A stretch of 63,828 bases of DNA from Xenorhabdus griffiniae (GTDB taxonomy: Bacteria; Pseudomonadota; Gammaproteobacteria; Enterobacterales; Enterobacteriaceae), in the NCBI RefSeq assembly GCF_015163655.1, contig NZ_JADEUF010000007.1, positions 1 through 63,828 of the forward strand, given 5' to 3'. Shown one piece after another: positions 40,589-51,531 of the stretch; positions within the stretch are counted from its first letter, which is position 1; each line of letters starts with the position of its first letter. A program made the position numbers and the translations under genes. The notes below the pieces were generated by a model. It searched no databases. It had not been told where the DNA came from and was given only the letters and a program-made list of their open reading frames with translations.

Positions 40589-43186
40589 TCACTTTTCTTT
40601 CACAACCCAAGCCCCTTCAACAAAAAATGCGGTCCATCCGGTCGTCTTGCCATTTTTCTCTGACGAAACGTATTGCTGTTTAGTTTTACGGCTAAAACGA
40701 ACAACCGTTTTATTCCCTTCAGGATCAGCAACAGGAGCTTGTGCTAAATAACGCAATTTTTCCGGTAAGCGATCTTTGAACCGGACAAGCTCTTCAACCA
40801 ATGGCGCCCGCGTTTCGCGAGATTTAGGGAAAGTGTTCGCTGCTAAAAATACCCCTGCCGCACCATCACGCAAAACAAAGTAAGCATCTGATTTTTCACA
40901 CGCCAATTCCGGTAACGGAACCGGATCTTCTTTTGGTGGCGCCACTTCCCCATTGCGTAAAATCTTACGGGTATTTTTACATCCTTCGTTTGTACAACCC
41001 ATGTACTTACCAAAACGCCCCATTTTCAGGTGCATTTCTGAACCGCACTTATCACACGCAACTATCGGACCATCATAACCCTTAATGCGGAATTCACCTT
41101 CTTCAACTTCATAACCATCACACTCAGGGTTATTACCGCATACGTGCAATTTACGCTGGTTATCAATCAAATAACTGTCCATCGCTGTACCACACTTTTT
41201 GCAGCGACAACGAGCGCGCAATGCATTGGTTTCAGCATCATCCCCTTCCAGGATATTTAGGATTTCATTTTCCGGTATCAGGTTAATCGTCTGCTTGCAT
41301 CGCTCTTTAGGTGACAATGCGTAACCAGAGCAGCCAAGAAATACCCCTGTTGTCGCAGTACGAATTCCCATTGGCCGGCTACAGGTCGGACACTCAATCG
41401 AGGTAATGACCATCGGGTTCGGACGCATTCCGCCTTCATCTGGTTCTTTATTGGCAACATCAAGCTGTTTACTGAAATTGGAGAAAAACTCGTCCAAAAC
41501 GCCTTTCCAATTGGCTTCATTGTTGGCTACATGATCGAGCTGATCTTCCATTCTTGCCGTAAAATCGTAGTTCATCAATTCGTTGAAATTTTCTTCCAAA
41601 CGATCATTAACGATTTCACCCATCTTCTCTGCATAAAATCGCCGATTTTCAACGTGAACATATCCTCGCTCTTGAATGGTTGAGATAATTGATGCATAAG
41701 TCGATGGACGACCAATTCCGCGTTTTTCCAGCTCCTTAACCAAGGATGCTTCACTGAAACGTGCTGGTGGTTTTGTAAAGTGCTGGCTTGGTATTAGCTG
41801 TTGCAAATCAAGCTCTGTGCCCACTTCCATGATCGGCAACGTATGATCTTCATCTCCTTTGCGCAAAGCCGGCATGACTTTTGTCCAACCATCAAAACGC
41901 AGAGTACGGCCTTTAGCACGTAACTCAAAATCACCAGCCTGAACGGTCAGTGTCGTGGAATCATATTTCGCAGGTGTCATCTGACAAGCAATGAATTGAC
42001 GCCAGATCAGCTGATACAATTTTTGTGCATCAGTTTCCATATCTTTCAATTCTTCTGCCATGACATTAACATCAGAAGGCCGAATCGCCTCATGAGCTTC
42101 CTGAGAGTTTTCCTTGCTGCTGTAAACATTGACACTTTTCGGCAAGTATTTATCACCAAAATGGTTGCTGATGTAACCACGAACCATTTCCAACGCGTCC
42201 TGACTCAAGTTAGTCGAATCGGTACGCATATAAGTGATATACCCAGCTTCATATAAGCGTTGTGCCATCATCATGGTTTTCTTAACCCCAAACCCAAGCC
42301 GCGTACTTGCCGCCTGTTGTAATGTTGAGGTAATGAATGGTGCACCTGGCTTACTCGATGTTGGACGATCTTCACGCTCAATCACTTTGTATCTTGCTTT
42401 TTCAAGCAGAGAAACTGCTGACTGCGTTTGTTGCGCATTGACGGGCTTAAACGGTTTTCCCTTCTCATGAGTAACTTCCATATGGAGAGGGATATCGCCC
42501 TTAGCCATTAAATCCGCGTGCAGTTGCCAATATTCTTCCGGCACAAATGCCTTAATTTCACGCTCCCGCTCAACCACAAGCCGAACTGCGACAGATTGCA
42601 CCCGCCCAGCGGATAACCCTCTGGCAACTTTTTTCCACAGTAGCGGTGAAACCATGTAGCCTACAACGCGATCCATAAAACGACGCGCTTGCTGGGCATT
42701 CACACGGTCAAGATTCAATTCACCAGGATTATCAAAAGCCTGTGTGATTGCATTTTTGGTAATTTCATTGAATACAACCCGACTGAAACGGGATTCCTCT
42801 CCACCAATCACTTCCCGCAGGTGCCATGCAATAGCCTCTCCCTCACGGTCAAGGTCCGTTGCAAGATAGATATGATCAGCTTTTTCAGCCAGCGTTTTCA
42901 GCTCTGAAACAACTTTTTCTTTACCTGGCAAAACTTGATAGTTCGCTTCCCAACCATGATAAGGATCGACGCCCATACGAATTATTAGCGCCGTTTTCTC
43001 ATCTTTTTTTACTTTCTTTTTATTCTTATCGGTAGATGAGCTTGAACTCTTTTGACTCACTGTTCCACTCGTCGGCAAATCACGGATATGACCTACACTG
43101 GATTTTACAACGTAGTCATTCCCCAGATATTTATTGATTGTTTTGGCTTTTGCCGGGGACTCCACTATAACAAGAGCTTTAGCCAT
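40589..43186 (-). CDS. topA: DNA topoisomerase I TopA
   Basis: An 865-aa type IA topoisomerase relaxing negative supercoils; same length as E. coli. Toprim motif [15 protein letters not shown] (about 110-124), catalytic Tyr in [13 protein letters not shown] (about 319), and three C-terminal Cys4 zinc fingers, beginning with [14 protein letters not shown] and CDKCG. GTAAAGGTAACT precedes the ATG. Confidence 0.97.
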   Translation of the reverse strand: MAKALVIVESPAKAKTINKYLGNDYVVKSSVGHIRDLPTSGTVSQKSSSSSTDKNKKKVKKDEKTALIIRMGVDPYHGWEANYQVLPGKEKVVSELKTLAEKADHIYLATDLDREGEAIAWHLREVIGGEESRFSRVVFNEITKNAITQAFDNPGELNLDRVNAQQARRFMDRVVGYMVSPLLWKKVARGLSAGRVQSVAVRLVVEREREIKAFVPEEYWQLHADLMAKGDIPLHMEVTHEKGKPFKPVNAQQTQSAVSLLEKARYKVIEREDRPTSSKPGAPFITSTLQQAASTRLGFGVKKTMMMAQRLYEAGYITYMRTDSTNLSQDALEMVRGYISNHFGDKYLPKSVNVYSSKENSQEAHEAIRPSDVNVMAEELKDMETDAQKLYQLIWRQFIACQMTPAKYDSTTLTVQAGDFELRAKGRTLRFDGWTKVMPALRKGDEDHTLPIMEVGTELDLQQLIPSQHFTKPPARFSEASLVKELEKRGIGRPSTYASIISTIQERGYVHVENRRFYAEKMGEIVNDRLEENFNELMNYDFTARMEDQLDHVANNEANWKGVLDEFFSNFSKQLDVANKEPDEGGMRPNPMVITSIECPTCSRPMGIRTATTGVFLGCSGYALSPKERCKQTINLIPENEILNILEGDDAETNALRARCRCKKCGTAMDSYLIDNQRKLHVCGNNPECDGYEVEEGEFRIKGYDGPIVACDKCGSEMHLKMGRFGKYMGCTNEGCKNTRKILRNGEVAPPKEDPVPLPELACEKSDAYFVLRDGAAGVFLAANTFPKSRETRAPLVEELVRFKDRLPEKLRYLAQAPVADPEGNKTVVRFSRKTKQQYVSSEKNGKTTGWTAFFVEGAWVVKEK

Positions 43187-43493
43187 AGTTACCTTTACCT
43201 AATTATCTTCTTTTCAGATGGCGAAAATCACGGCGTTATGTTGCGATATATAAAATAAAACCTCTTTTTATATTGCGATAGATTTGCAAGATATCAACTA
43301 ATTTTTATCTTGTACTTTTACTTAAACGCAAAACCCGTTGAAATATTTAGGGTATTTTATATACCAACACAAACCATGCAATTGTATGTTTTAACAGTTG
43401 TAAACAAAATCTTCCATCTGCATGACGAAAAGCCCACACTCTACCTGATAAAAAACGATGCGCAACAACTTATTTCTTGCAGGAGCACAATAA
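43187..43493. other. 307-bp spacer topA to yciN remnant
   Basis: AT-rich divergent promoter region; nothing else recognised. Confidence 0.4.
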
Positions 43494-43688
43494 ATGAAAA
43501 CTGAAACCATCCCCATTAAGCGAGAACAGTTACTAAAAAAAGTAAATAAAATCATTAAGACATACGAAGATTTGATACAAGGCATGTACGCAGAGAGGCA
43601 GAACAAAGAAGTGGAGTATTCCCCCTGGTTGATGAATAAATATACGGGCAATAAAGGATATATAAATCGCCTTTATTTACCCGCATAA
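43494..43688 (+). pseudogene. yciN: YciN (DUF2498) with disrupted C-terminal half
   Basis: The first 33 residues (ETIPIKREQLLKKVNKII, then KTYEDLIQGMYA) match the N terminus of YciN, an 83-aa DUF2498 protein that sits between topA and sohB in E. coli, as here. After residue 33 the homology stops, and the ORF ends after 64 aa with unrelated residues. A different frame just after 43590 reads EAEQRSGV, resembling the YciN segment VEQKNGV, so a frameshift is likely, with further decay beyond. A good AGGAG site precedes ATG 43494, so a short peptide may still be made. Confidence 0.55.
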
Positions 43689-43719
43689 TCTGTAATAGTT
43701 TTGGGTAACGATTTTGCCG

Positions 43720-44766
43720 TTACAACAAAGGTTTTTCTCCCCTTTGCCACCAACGCATAAACAATTTGTCAACGTTCTCCATCGCGCTGCCCATAAAGCG
43801 ATCTATGGCACGTTTGCGGCGATAATAATTGACGCCGATGACTTCACAATGTTCAATTTTTTCAATCAGAAAATCATCACTAACACCCACATCATCAATC
43901 AATCCATTTTCTTTTGCCTGTGTACCGTACCAATACTCACCCGTGGCTACATTTTCCACATCCAAAGATGGACGATATTGGTGGATAAATGATTTGAATA
44001 ACTTATGCGTTTCGTTCAAATCTTCCTGAAATTTCTTGCGGCCCTGTTCAGTATTTTCTCCCAGAACGGTCAAGGTACGTTTATATTCACCAGCAGTATG
44101 CAATTCAACATCAATATCGTTTTTCTTCAATAACCTATGGATATTGGGTAATTGCGCCACAACGCCAATAGAACCGATAATGGCAAACGGTGCTGCAATA
44201 ATGCGATCAGCTACACAAGCCATCATATATCCACCACTTGCAGCGACTTTATCCACGGCAATTGTTAGGCGTATCCCTTTCTGCCGCAAACGAACCAATT
44301 GAGATGCTGCCAGTCCATATCCATGAACCACACCACCAGGACTTTCCAGTCGCAGCAAAACTTCATCTTTTTTGTCAGCCACAGCCAATATTGCACTGAT
44401 CTCTTCGCGGAGTGACTCCACCTCACGGGCATCCATACTGCCTTTAAAGTCCAAAACATAAAGACTTGGCTTCTGTATGCCTTTATGACCTGTTTTGGCT
44501 GCCGCTTTTTTCTGCTTAGCATCACTTTTCTGCTGTTTTTTTAATTCTTTTTGCCAAATTTTTTGTTCTGCTTCACTCATTCGCGCCTGCTGCATCTGAC
44601 GCTGTCTTTCCTTATATGACTCACCAAGATTGGTCAGTTTTAATTCCCCTTTGTGCATTGCTTTACGTACACCTAATCCGATACAAACGATCGCCAGAAC
44701 AGCGATTGCCAAGACCACCGTGAGCACTTTGGCTAAGAACAATCCGTATAGAGACAAATATTCCAC
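43720..44766 (-). CDS. sohB: SohB, inner-membrane S49-family peptidase
   Basis: A 348-aa protein (E. coli SohB 349), a SppA/S49-like serine protease. N-terminal membrane helix, then a charged coiled segment (about 35-90). Peptidase marks: SPGGVVHGYG, KVAASGGYMMA with the nucleophilic Ser, and GSIGVVAQLP. GTG 44766 (VEYLSLYGLFLAK) matches the family start and has AAAGGTGG upstream; ATG 44784 would add six residues. A predicted periplasmic protease of undefined substrate. Confidence 0.93.
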   Translation of the reverse strand: MEYLSLYGLFLAKVLTVVLAIAVLAIVCIGLGVRKAMHKGELKLTNLGESYKERQRQMQQARMSEAEQKIWQKELKKQQKSDAKQKKAAAKTGHKGIQKPSLYVLDFKGSMDAREVESLREEISAILAVADKKDEVLLRLESPGGVVHGYGLAASQLVRLRQKGIRLTIAVDKVAASGGYMMACVADRIIAAPFAIIGSIGVVAQLPNIHRLLKKNDIDVELHTAGEYKRTLTVLGENTEQGRKKFQEDLNETHKLFKSFIHQYRPSLDVENVATGEYWYGTQAKENGLIDDVGVSDDFLIEKIEHCEVIGVNYYRRKRAIDRFMGSAMENVDKLFMRWWQRGEKPLL

Positions 44767-45008
44767 AGATCCACCTTTATTCATTTATAACAAACAATAT
44801 ATTTGTTTCATTCTAACCAAAAATCGAACGCCTTGCCCTAACAGTTTACTTAACCCTATCTCAATTGAAGTTACACTTTTTTATACCCATTTTTCACTCA
44901 TGCAGGCAAATTTGACGGAAACCTTAAGTTTTGTTCTGATGATAACCTGTATATGCCAATCTGAAATGGCAAATCATAGATTCACAAGCAATATAGGAAG
45001 ATTGTTCG

Positions 45009-45773
45009 ATGTTTGATTACCAACCCAATAGTCATTTGCTGCAACAAAAAATTATTCTCGTCACTGGTGCTGGCGATGGCATTGGACGCGAAGCCGCACT
45101 GACCTATGCCCGCCACGGTGCACAGGTTATTTTACTGGGACGTACGACCGCGAAACTGGAAGCAGTCAGGCAGCAAATTACAAACGAGGGCGGTTTACCT
45201 GCTGACATTTATACGATGGATCTGCTGACAGTGACCGCCGAGGAATGCCAAACTTTCGCCCATGATCTGGCACAGCGCTATTCACGTTTGGATGGCGTCT
45301 TGCATAATGCTGGTCTTCTTGGCGCCGTCTCCCCTATCGTAGAACAAGCTGTTCAACTCTGGCATGAAGTGATGCAAGTGAATGTCAATGCCACTTTTAT
45401 GCTGACTCAGGCATTGATCCCCCTGCTATTAAAATCCACCAGCGCTTCTTTGGTGTTCACCAGCTCCAGTGTCGGCCGTCAAGGTAGAAGTGGTTGGGGA
45501 GCATATGCTGTTTCCAAATTTGCTACAGAAGGTCTAATGCAAGTTTTGGCAGAAGAATATCGGGATACTTCCCTGCGTATCAACTGCATCAATCCCGGCG
45601 GGACACGTACCAACATGCGAGCAAGCGCTTTTCCTGATGAAAATTCCGCTAAGTTAAAAACACCCGCGGATATTATGCCCGTCTATCTTTATGTAATGGG
45701 AGATGATAGCCGAAATGATTCCGGCATCAGTTTTGATGCTCAACCCGGACGCAAAGCGGGGCCTGCCGAATAA
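45009..45773 (+). CDS. yciK: Short-chain dehydrogenase YciK
   Basis: A 254-aa SDR (E. coli YciK 252). TGAGDGIGREAALTYA nucleotide loop (about 19-34), HNAGLLG, and catalytic Ser plus YAVSK. The stop overlaps the btuR start (TAATG), as in E. coli, so the two are co-translated. Substrate unknown. Confidence 0.93.
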   Translation: MFDYQPNSHLLQQKIILVTGAGDGIGREAALTYARHGAQVILLGRTTAKLEAVRQQITNEGGLPADIYTMDLLTVTAEECQTFAHDLAQRYSRLDGVLHNAGLLGAVSPIVEQAVQLWHEVMQVNVNATFMLTQALIPLLLKSTSASLVFTSSSVGRQGRSGWGAYAVSKFATEGLMQVLAEEYRDTSLRINCINPGGTRTNMRASAFPDENSAKLKTPADIMPVYLYVMGDDSRNDSGISFDAQPGRKAGPAE

Positions 45774-46369
45774 TGACCAGAGATAACAGCCAGTACCAGA
45801 AAAGACAACAACGCCTGAAAGAAAAAATCGATGCCCGTATTGAAGCAGCACAACAAGAACGGGGTATTGTCATTGTGTTCACTGGAAACGGTAAAGGAAA
45901 AACGACCGCTGCATTTGGCACAGTTACTCGTGCAATCGGGCATGGACAACGTGCTGGCGTTATCCAATTTATTAAAGGGACATGGGAAAGCGGTGAAAGA
46001 AACTTGCTGATACAGCAAGGTGTTGAATTTCATGTGATGGCAACAGGCTTCACATGGGAGACGCAAAATCGCGAATCAGACACAGCAGCCTGCCAAACAG
46101 CCTGGCAACAGGCTGTAGCAATGCTATCTGATCCTTCACTACACCTTGTCGTGCTGGATGAATTAACCTATATGGTCAGTTATGGTTATTTAGAACTGAC
46201 CGATGTTCTGGCCGCTCTCAAACAGCGCCCTGCTCATCAAAGTGTAATTATCACTGGCAGAGGATGCCATCGAGAATTATTGGAATATGCCGATACGATT
46301 ACGGAAATGCGCCCGGCAAAACATGCTTTTAATGCCGGTATCAAGGCACAAAAAGGTATTGATTGGTAA
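45773..46369 (+). CDS. btuR: Cob(I)yrinic acid a,c-diamide adenosyltransferase BtuR
   Basis: A 198-aa CobA/BtuR-type enzyme (E. coli 196) that transfers adenosyl from ATP to cobalamin. P-loop GNGKGKTTAAFG (about 38-49), then WESGERN and LDELTYM motifs. Starts on the yciK stop. Confidence 0.95.
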   Translation: MTRDNSQYQKRQQRLKEKIDARIEAAQQERGIVIVFTGNGKGKTTAAFGTVTRAIGHGQRAGVIQFIKGTWESGERNLLIQQGVEFHVMATGFTWETQNRESDTAACQTAWQQAVAMLSDPSLHLVVLDELTYMVSYGYLELTDVLAALKQRPAHQSVIITGRGCHRELLEYADTITEMRPAKHAFNAGIKAQKGIDW

Positions 46370-46375
46370 ATGAAT

Positions 46376-46425
46376 CCGCTGTTTCAAATCGCCCAGATAA
46401 ATGTTGATATGAGCTGAAACAGCGG
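46376..46425. terminator. Stem-loop between btuR and rluB
   Basis: CCGCTGTTTCA (46376-46386) pairs perfectly with TGAAACAGCGG (46415-46425); 28-nt loop, between convergent genes. Confidence 0.6.
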
Positions 46426-46435
46426 CTTAAACGTA

Positions 46436-47359
46436 TTAACGACCTTTAGGTGTCGTTTTCTTCCCTGCATTCTGACGAGAACTGCTTGCAGGACGTTTCC
46501 CTGCCGGACGGGATGCAACCTGAGTATGTCGTCTTACTGCACGGCGGATCTGATTAGCCTTAACGCGGCGTTGATCGCGCCCAACAGCAACTTTGGTCAC
46601 ACTCTCTTCATCCAAGTCAACCAACTGACGTAAATAGTTAGTCTGTTCCAACCCCAACTCAGTCCAGCCACCTCGCGGCAACCCTTTCGGCAGATTAATA
46701 TCGCCATAACGCACACGGATCAGGCGGCTGACTTGCACACCAACGGCTTCCCATAAGCGTCTGACTTCGCGATTACGGCCTTCTGTCAGAGTCACGTTGT
46801 ACCATTGGTTGATCCCTTCTCCACCTTTAAACGCAATGGTCTTAAATGAAGCCGGGCCATCTTCCAGTTGTACACCTTGTGTCAATTGACGGAGTTTTGC
46901 GTTATCGACTTCACCGAACACACGGACTGCATATTCACGCTCAACTTCGCGGCTTGGGTGCATTAAACGGTTAGCCAATTCCCCATCGGTAGTAAACAAC
47001 AACAACCCGCTGGTATTAATGTCCAAACGCCCTACCGCAATCCAGCGTGCGCCTTGCATTTTTGGCAGACGATCAAATACAGTCGGACGGCCTTCAGGAT
47101 CATGGCGGGTACACAATTCACCTTCCGGTTTGTAATAAGCCAAAACCCGGCAAACTGTTTTCTGTGGCTCTTTGATATTTAAGATCCGTCCATCCAGACG
47201 AATTTTTATTGCGGGATTAACTTCGATTCGATCACCCAACGTTGCGATCTTACCATCAACGCTAATGCGCCCTTGTTGGATATACCCTTCGATTTCGCGA
47301 CGGGAACCATGACCAGAACGCGCGAGAACTTTTTGTAACTTTTCTGTTTTATCGCTCAT
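46436..47359 (-). CDS. rluB: 23S rRNA pseudouridine-2605 synthase RluB
   Basis: A 307-aa RsuA-family synthase (E. coli 291). S4 RNA-binding domain (about 5-50), catalytic [14 protein letters not shown] with Asp near residue 110, and a basic low-complexity tail ([17 protein letters not shown]...) typical of RluB. Modifies U2605 of 23S rRNA. Confidence 0.94.
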   Translation of the reverse strand: MSDKTEKLQKVLARSGHGSRREIEGYIQQGRISVDGKIATLGDRIEVNPAIKIRLDGRILNIKEPQKTVCRVLAYYKPEGELCTRHDPEGRPTVFDRLPKMQGARWIAVGRLDINTSGLLLFTTDGELANRLMHPSREVEREYAVRVFGEVDNAKLRQLTQGVQLEDGPASFKTIAFKGGEGINQWYNVTLTEGRNREVRRLWEAVGVQVSRLIRVRYGDINLPKGLPRGGWTELGLEQTNYLRQLVDLDEESVTKVAVGRDQRRVKANQIRRAVRRHTQVASRPAGKRPASSSRQNAGKKTTPKGR

Positions 47360-47440
47360 TGAGCAACCTCTATTGTCGCCTTCACAGGCGTCGTGATACT
47401 AAATAAAATTGAATTGTATACTTTAAGAAAATCGTACACT

Positions 47441-48061
47441 TTATAAAAAAGGTGTTACATCACCTTCGCCTTCACGAAGAATTACGGGCGAATCCCCCGT
47501 CAAATCTACTACCGTCGTCGGTTGCTGCCCAAGATAACCACCGTGAATGATTAAATCAACTTGTTTACCCAAAGTATCCTTAATCTCTTCAGGATCCGAT
47601 TCGGCAAAATCATTTCCGGGCAGAATCAAGCTACATGACATCAATGGTTCACACATCCCTTCCAGCAATGCCAACGCAATAGGATTAGAAGGAACACGTA
47701 AACCAATCGTCTTACGTTTTTCGTTCATCAAGCGACGCGGTACTTCTTTTGTTGCCTGTAAAATAAACGTGTAATTACCAGGTGTGTTATTTTTAATCAA
47801 CCTGAACGCCTGGTTATCTACATGGGCATAAGTGGCAATTTCAGATAAGTCACGACACATCAAGGTAAAATTGTGGCGTCCTTCCAATTGGCGAATACGG
47901 CATATACGGGTCATAGCATCCTTATTTTCCAGGCAACAACCAATGGCATAACCTGAATCAGTAGGATAGATGACAACTCCGCCCTTTTTCAGTGCATCCA
48001 CACTTTGGTCAATAAGACGGACTTGTGGATTGTCAGGGTGGATATAAAAAAACTGGCTCAT
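47441..48061 (-). CDS. yciO: YciO, YrdC/Sua5-like protein
   Basis: A 206-aa YrdC-like protein, same length as E. coli YciO. GGVVIYPTDSGYAIGC and RKTIGLRVPSNPIA are family marks. Related to TsaC/Sua5, which makes threonylcarbamoyl-AMP, but YciO is not a functional substitute in E. coli. Start ATG overlaps the rnm stop (ATGA). Confidence 0.93.
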   Translation of the reverse strand: MSQFFYIHPDNPQVRLIDQSVDALKKGGVVIYPTDSGYAIGCCLENKDAMTRICRIRQLEGRHNFTLMCRDLSEIATYAHVDNQAFRLIKNNTPGNYTFILQATKEVPRRLMNEKRKTIGLRVPSNPIALALLEGMCEPLMSCSLILPGNDFAESDPEEIKDTLGKQVDLIIHGGYLGQQPTTVVDLTGDSPVILREGEGDVTPFL

Positions 48062-48951
48062 ACAATAACCTCTATACTTCTATGCAGTCCAAGCCGTGAC
48101 CAGTCGTGCCATATCGGTACAACATCACCGGGTAACCACAAATTGCGCCCAAGTTCTATCCATGAACAAGGTTGGTGAAAATCCGATCCTAATGATACTT
48201 TCAACCCATATTCTCTTGCCAGTTGACCAAGTTGCTGTCTTTCATTAGGGGCTTGCTGGCACTGTGCAACTTCCATTGCATCACCACCATGTTGTTTAAA
48301 CCAAAATATTAACCGTTTTAACCATTTCGTCGACAAATTATACCTGCCGGGATGGGCAATCACAGCCTGTCCCCCTGCCTGATGAATGGTTTCAATAGCC
48401 TGCTCGATTGTACACCATTGCGGTGGAACATAACCGATTTTTCCCTTTACCAAATATTTTTTGAACACTTTCGGGATAGTCGGTACAACTCCCGTTTCTA
48501 CCAAATAACGGGCAAAATGGCCGCGAGTGACTTGTCCACCATTGGCTAATCTGGATGCCCCTTCCCAGGCATCAGCAATGCCTGCTTTGGCTAATCGTTT
48601 TCCCATTTCAACACCACGCTGTTGCCTTAAATCAACCTGATGCGCTAAAAACTTCCTTAAGGAAATAGAGTGGATATCAATATCTAAGCCAACGATATGA
48701 ATTTCCAGATTTTGCCATAATGTCGAAATTTCAACGCCGGATATCAAAGTTAATGGCAAATTATTTTGCTGAATATGGTTTAAAGCGGGCGGGATCCCCT
48801 CCGTCGTATCATGATCGGTGATTGCCAGTACATCAATTCCCATAGCAATAGCTCTGTCCACGAGCTGATCAGGTGATAAAACGCCATCTGAAGCAGTCGT
48901 ATGGCTATGCAGATCATAGCGTCTTGTCATTTCACTGGCGGCTTCAATCAT
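48058..48951 (-). CDS. rnm: Rnm (TrpH/YciV), 5'-3' exoribonuclease of PHP family
   Basis: A 297-aa PHP-domain phosphoesterase. Metal-binding HSHTTASDG (about 16-24), AITDHDTTEG, EISTLW, AHPGRY and SDFHQP. E. coli Rnm (RNase AM) trims rRNA 5' ends and degrades short oligonucleotides. Divergent from the trp operon as in E. coli; yciO is coupled behind it. Confidence 0.93.
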   Translation of the reverse strand: MIEAASEMTRRYDLHSHTTASDGVLSPDQLVDRAIAMGIDVLAITDHDTTEGIPPALNHIQQNNLPLTLISGVEISTLWQNLEIHIVGLDIDIHSISLRKFLAHQVDLRQQRGVEMGKRLAKAGIADAWEGASRLANGGQVTRGHFARYLVETGVVPTIPKVFKKYLVKGKIGYVPPQWCTIEQAIETIHQAGGQAVIAHPGRYNLSTKWLKRLIFWFKQHGGDAMEVAQCQQAPNERQQLGQLAREYGLKVSLGSDFHQPCSWIELGRNLWLPGDVVPIWHDWSRLGLHRSIEVIV

Positions 48952-49057
48952 TGTTTTTTAACCTGTTTTCGGATGGGAAGAAGGCACTATCGATTAAGTG
49001 ATATGAAGCGCTATCAAGCGCAAAGCGGTTATGATAACACAAGAAGAAAAAAAATCA

Positions 49058-49092
49058 TTGACAAGCAACCCACGAACTAGTTTACTAGTACG
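49058..49092 (+). promoter_or_regulatory. trp promoter with TrpR operator
   Basis: -35 TTGACA (49058-49063), 17-bp spacer, -10 TTTACT (49081-49086). The TrpR operator CGAACTAGTTTACTAGTACG (49073-49092) overlaps the -10, with the ACTAGT half-sites of E. coli trpO. Layout and sequence closely follow the E. coli trp promoter, so Trp-dependent repression is expected. Confidence 0.92.
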
Positions 49093-49163
49093 CAGGTTGA
49101 CTGAGACACTCTTTACTAAAAAAACTTTTATCAAAAAACCATTGAACCAATGAGGCACTCGAA

Positions 49164-49244
49164 ATGAGCGTATTTATGCAAACTAAGCAGTCAAAGCGTT
49201 GGTGGCACAACTTCCCAGTCAGGGCGGTTGGCTCACGCACGTAA
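49164..49244 (+). CDS. trpL: trp operon leader peptide TrpL
   Basis: A 26-codon leader peptide beginning MSVFMQTKQS with tandem Trp codons at 49200-49205 (KRWWHN) and ending at TAA 49242-49244. It is longer than the 14-aa E. coli TrpL; an internal ATG at 49176 could give 22 aa. GAGG lies about 9 nt upstream. It couples Trp-tRNA supply to the attenuator that follows. Confidence 0.85.
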   Translation: MSVFMQTKQSKRWWHNFPVRAVGSRT

Positions 49245-49297
49245 GTTCAGAATAGATACGCAAGTGCCAAAACCCGCCCTAAGAGGCGGGTTTTTTT
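49221..49297 (+). terminator. trp attenuator (antiterminator and terminator)
   Basis: Terminator AACCCGCC, loop CTAAGA, GGCGGGTT and a T-run (49271-49297). The alternative antiterminator pairs AGGGCGGTTGGC (49221-49232) with GCCAA and CCGCCCT (49266-49280), sharing the 5' arm of the terminator. Ribosome stalling at the tandem Trp codons would free 49221-49232 and favour read-through into trpE. Confidence 0.9.
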
Positions 49298-49321
49298 ATA
49301 AATAAAGATTAGAAACGGGGT

Positions 49322-50887
49322 ATGAAGATGACTGGCAAAGAATTTAATATCTCTATAAATCAGGTAGATACTCTCTACCAAACAGATCCAACACTGCTTT
49401 TTCATCAACTTTGTAATAATCGCCCAGCAACGTTATTGCTGGATTCTGCTGAAATTCACAGTAAAAAGAATCTCAAAAGCATTTTGATCATTGATAGTGC
49501 TATGCGCATCACGGCCAACGGGCGTCAAGTTACTTTTGAGGCACTCACTGAAAACGGCCAAAACCTGCTCCCGATACTCACTAACTTACTATCAGGTAAA
49601 GCTCAATTAGATGTAGAACTGAAGGTTATGCGAGCACGGTTTCCGGTCATTGAGCACAATCTGGACGAAGATAGCCGGCTAAAATCCGATTCAGTTTTTG
49701 ATGCATTGCGTGCCCTGGCAGCGCTAGCCTCTTTTTCAGAAAACCCCGATGCCATTTTTGTTGGTGGATTGTTTGCTTACGATTTAGTCGCCGGGTTTGA
49801 ACCATTACCTAAAGTAGAAGCTCACCAACGCTGTCCTGATTTCTGTTTTTATCTCGCAGAAACGCTATTAGTGATCGATCATCAAGAGAAACATTCACGT
49901 CTACAAACTTCATTGTTTGGCGAATCTGATTCAGAAAGAAAACGCCTTAAAGAGCGTTTAGCAACCTTAGTTGCAGCCATTTCAGCTCCGCTTCAGCCTC
50001 TCTTACCTGTCACATTGCCTGATATTACTGTTGGCTGTAACCAAAGTGATGAACAATACGCAAATATCGTGCGTCAGCTACAGCGATTTATCCGTCAAGG
50101 GGATATTTTTCAGGTAGTTCCATCGCGTCGTTTCACCTTGCCATGCCCTTCTCCGCTGAACGCTTATCATGTATTGAAAAAACAAAACCCAAGCCCTTAT
50201 ATGTTTTTTATGCAAGATCAAGATTTTTGCCTGTTTGGGGCTTCACCAGAAAGTGCTCTTAAATATGATGCCAACAACCGCCAGATCGAAATTTATCCGA
50301 TAGCCGGTACTCGACCACGTGGACGTGATCACAACGGGGAATTGGATGCCGATCTTGATAGCCGAATTGAGCTGGAAATGCGCACGGATGCGAAAGAAAT
50401 GTCTGAACACGTGATGTTAGTCGATTTAGCTCGCAACGATTTAGCCCGTATCTGCGAACCGGGCAGTCGATATGTCGCCGATTTAACCAAAGTCGATCGT
50501 TATTCATTTGTTATGCACCTGGTTTCCCGTGTTATCGGCACACTTCGACATGATTTAGATGCCTTCCACGCCTATCAAGCCAGCATGAATATGGGTACAT
50601 TGACGGGAGCCCCTAAAGTTCGGGCGATGCAACTCATCGCAGAATATGAAGGTGTACGGCGTGGCAGTTATGGCGGAGCCGTCGGTTACTTCACGGGCAA
50701 AGGGGATTTTGATACCTGCATAGTGATACGTTCTGCCTATGTGGAAAACGATCAAGCCACCATTCAAGTTGGAGTCGGTGTCGTGCTGGACTCTATTCCT
50801 CAGTCAGAAGTAGATGAAACTCACAGTAAGGCCAGAGCTGTTATTCGCGCTATTGCACAAGCGCATCATGTGGAGGTGACATTCTGA
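49322..50887 (+). CDS. trpE: Anthranilate synthase component I TrpE
   Basis: A 521-aa chorismate-utilising subunit (E. coli 520). The feedback-binding LLLDSAEI near residues 39-46, [10 protein letters not shown] (about 290), and C-terminal catalytic motifs IAGTRPRGR and [12 protein letters not shown]. An alternative ATG at 49328 is possible. The stop overlaps trpG (TGATG), implying coupled synthesis of the two subunits. Confidence 0.96.
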   Translation: MKMTGKEFNISINQVDTLYQTDPTLLFHQLCNNRPATLLLDSAEIHSKKNLKSILIIDSAMRITANGRQVTFEALTENGQNLLPILTNLLSGKAQLDVELKVMRARFPVIEHNLDEDSRLKSDSVFDALRALAALASFSENPDAIFVGGLFAYDLVAGFEPLPKVEAHQRCPDFCFYLAETLLVIDHQEKHSRLQTSLFGESDSERKRLKERLATLVAAISAPLQPLLPVTLPDITVGCNQSDEQYANIVRQLQRFIRQGDIFQVVPSRRFTLPCPSPLNAYHVLKKQNPSPYMFFMQDQDFCLFGASPESALKYDANNRQIEIYPIAGTRPRGRDHNGELDADLDSRIELEMRTDAKEMSEHVMLVDLARNDLARICEPGSRYVADLTKVDRYSFVMHLVSRVIGTLRHDLDAFHAYQASMNMGTLTGAPKVRAMQLIAEYEGVRRGSYGGAVGYFTGKGDFDTCIVIRSAYVENDQATIQVGVGVVLDSIPQSEVDETHSKARAVIRAIAQAHHVEVTF

Positions 50888-51465
50888 TGGCTAATATTCT
50901 TTTACTCGATAATGTAGATTCCTTCACATATAACCTTGTAGATCAACTGCGTACTCATGGTCACCATGTTGTTATTTACCGCAATACCGTGCCAGCAGAC
51001 GTCATTATTGCCAAACTTAATGAGATGGCATCTCCTCTTTTAATGTTATCCCCTGGTCCAGGGAAACCCTCAGAGGCAGGCTGTATGCCCGCATTGATTA
51101 AACAAGTAATAGGCCAGATCCCGATAATCGGAATTTGTCTTGGACATCAGGCGATTATTGAAGCTTACGGAGGAAAAATCTCTGCTGCTCAGGAAATTTT
51201 GCATGGCAAAGCAACACCGGCCATCCATGATGGGAAAAATATGTTTTCCGGCCTCCCAAATCCTTTGTCTGTCGCCCGTTACCATTCTCTTGCCGCTGTG
51301 CATACTCCGGCAGAACTGACTGCTTCTGCTTCATGCGGTGATATTGTGATGGCTGTGCGACATGATGAGCACAAAGTTTGTGGTTTTCAGTTTCATCCCG
51401 AATCTATCTTGACTACACAGGGTGCCAAACTCCTTGAACAAACTCTAGCCTGGGCATTGAACTAA
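50887..51465 (+). CDS. trpG: Anthranilate synthase component II TrpG (glutamine amidotransferase)
   Basis: A 192-aa class I glutaminase subunit with GICLGHQ (nucleophilic Cys about 84) and the QFHPESI His-Glu pair. It is a stand-alone protein, unlike E. coli where TrpG is fused to TrpD; separate trpG occurs in Serratia, Yersinia and the Morganellaceae. A 66-bp gap separates it from trpD. Confidence 0.95.
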   Translation: MANILLLDNVDSFTYNLVDQLRTHGHHVVIYRNTVPADVIIAKLNEMASPLLMLSPGPGKPSEAGCMPALIKQVIGQIPIIGICLGHQAIIEAYGGKISAAQEILHGKATPAIHDGKNMFSGLPNPLSVARYHSLAAVHTPAELTASASCGDIVMAVRHDEHKVCGFQFHPESILTTQGAKLLEQTLAWALN

Positions 51466-51531
51466 CAATTTCAAAGATAGATGAGTTTAAGGGTATCGAA
51501 TTAAAAGCACTCAACTTACAGGAATGGGAAG

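Noticed and set aside
43711-43735. GTTACAACAAAGG, resembling a reverse Ter site
   Set aside because: Only the inner GTTACAACA matches; the AGTATG and CTAAA parts of the Ter core are absent.
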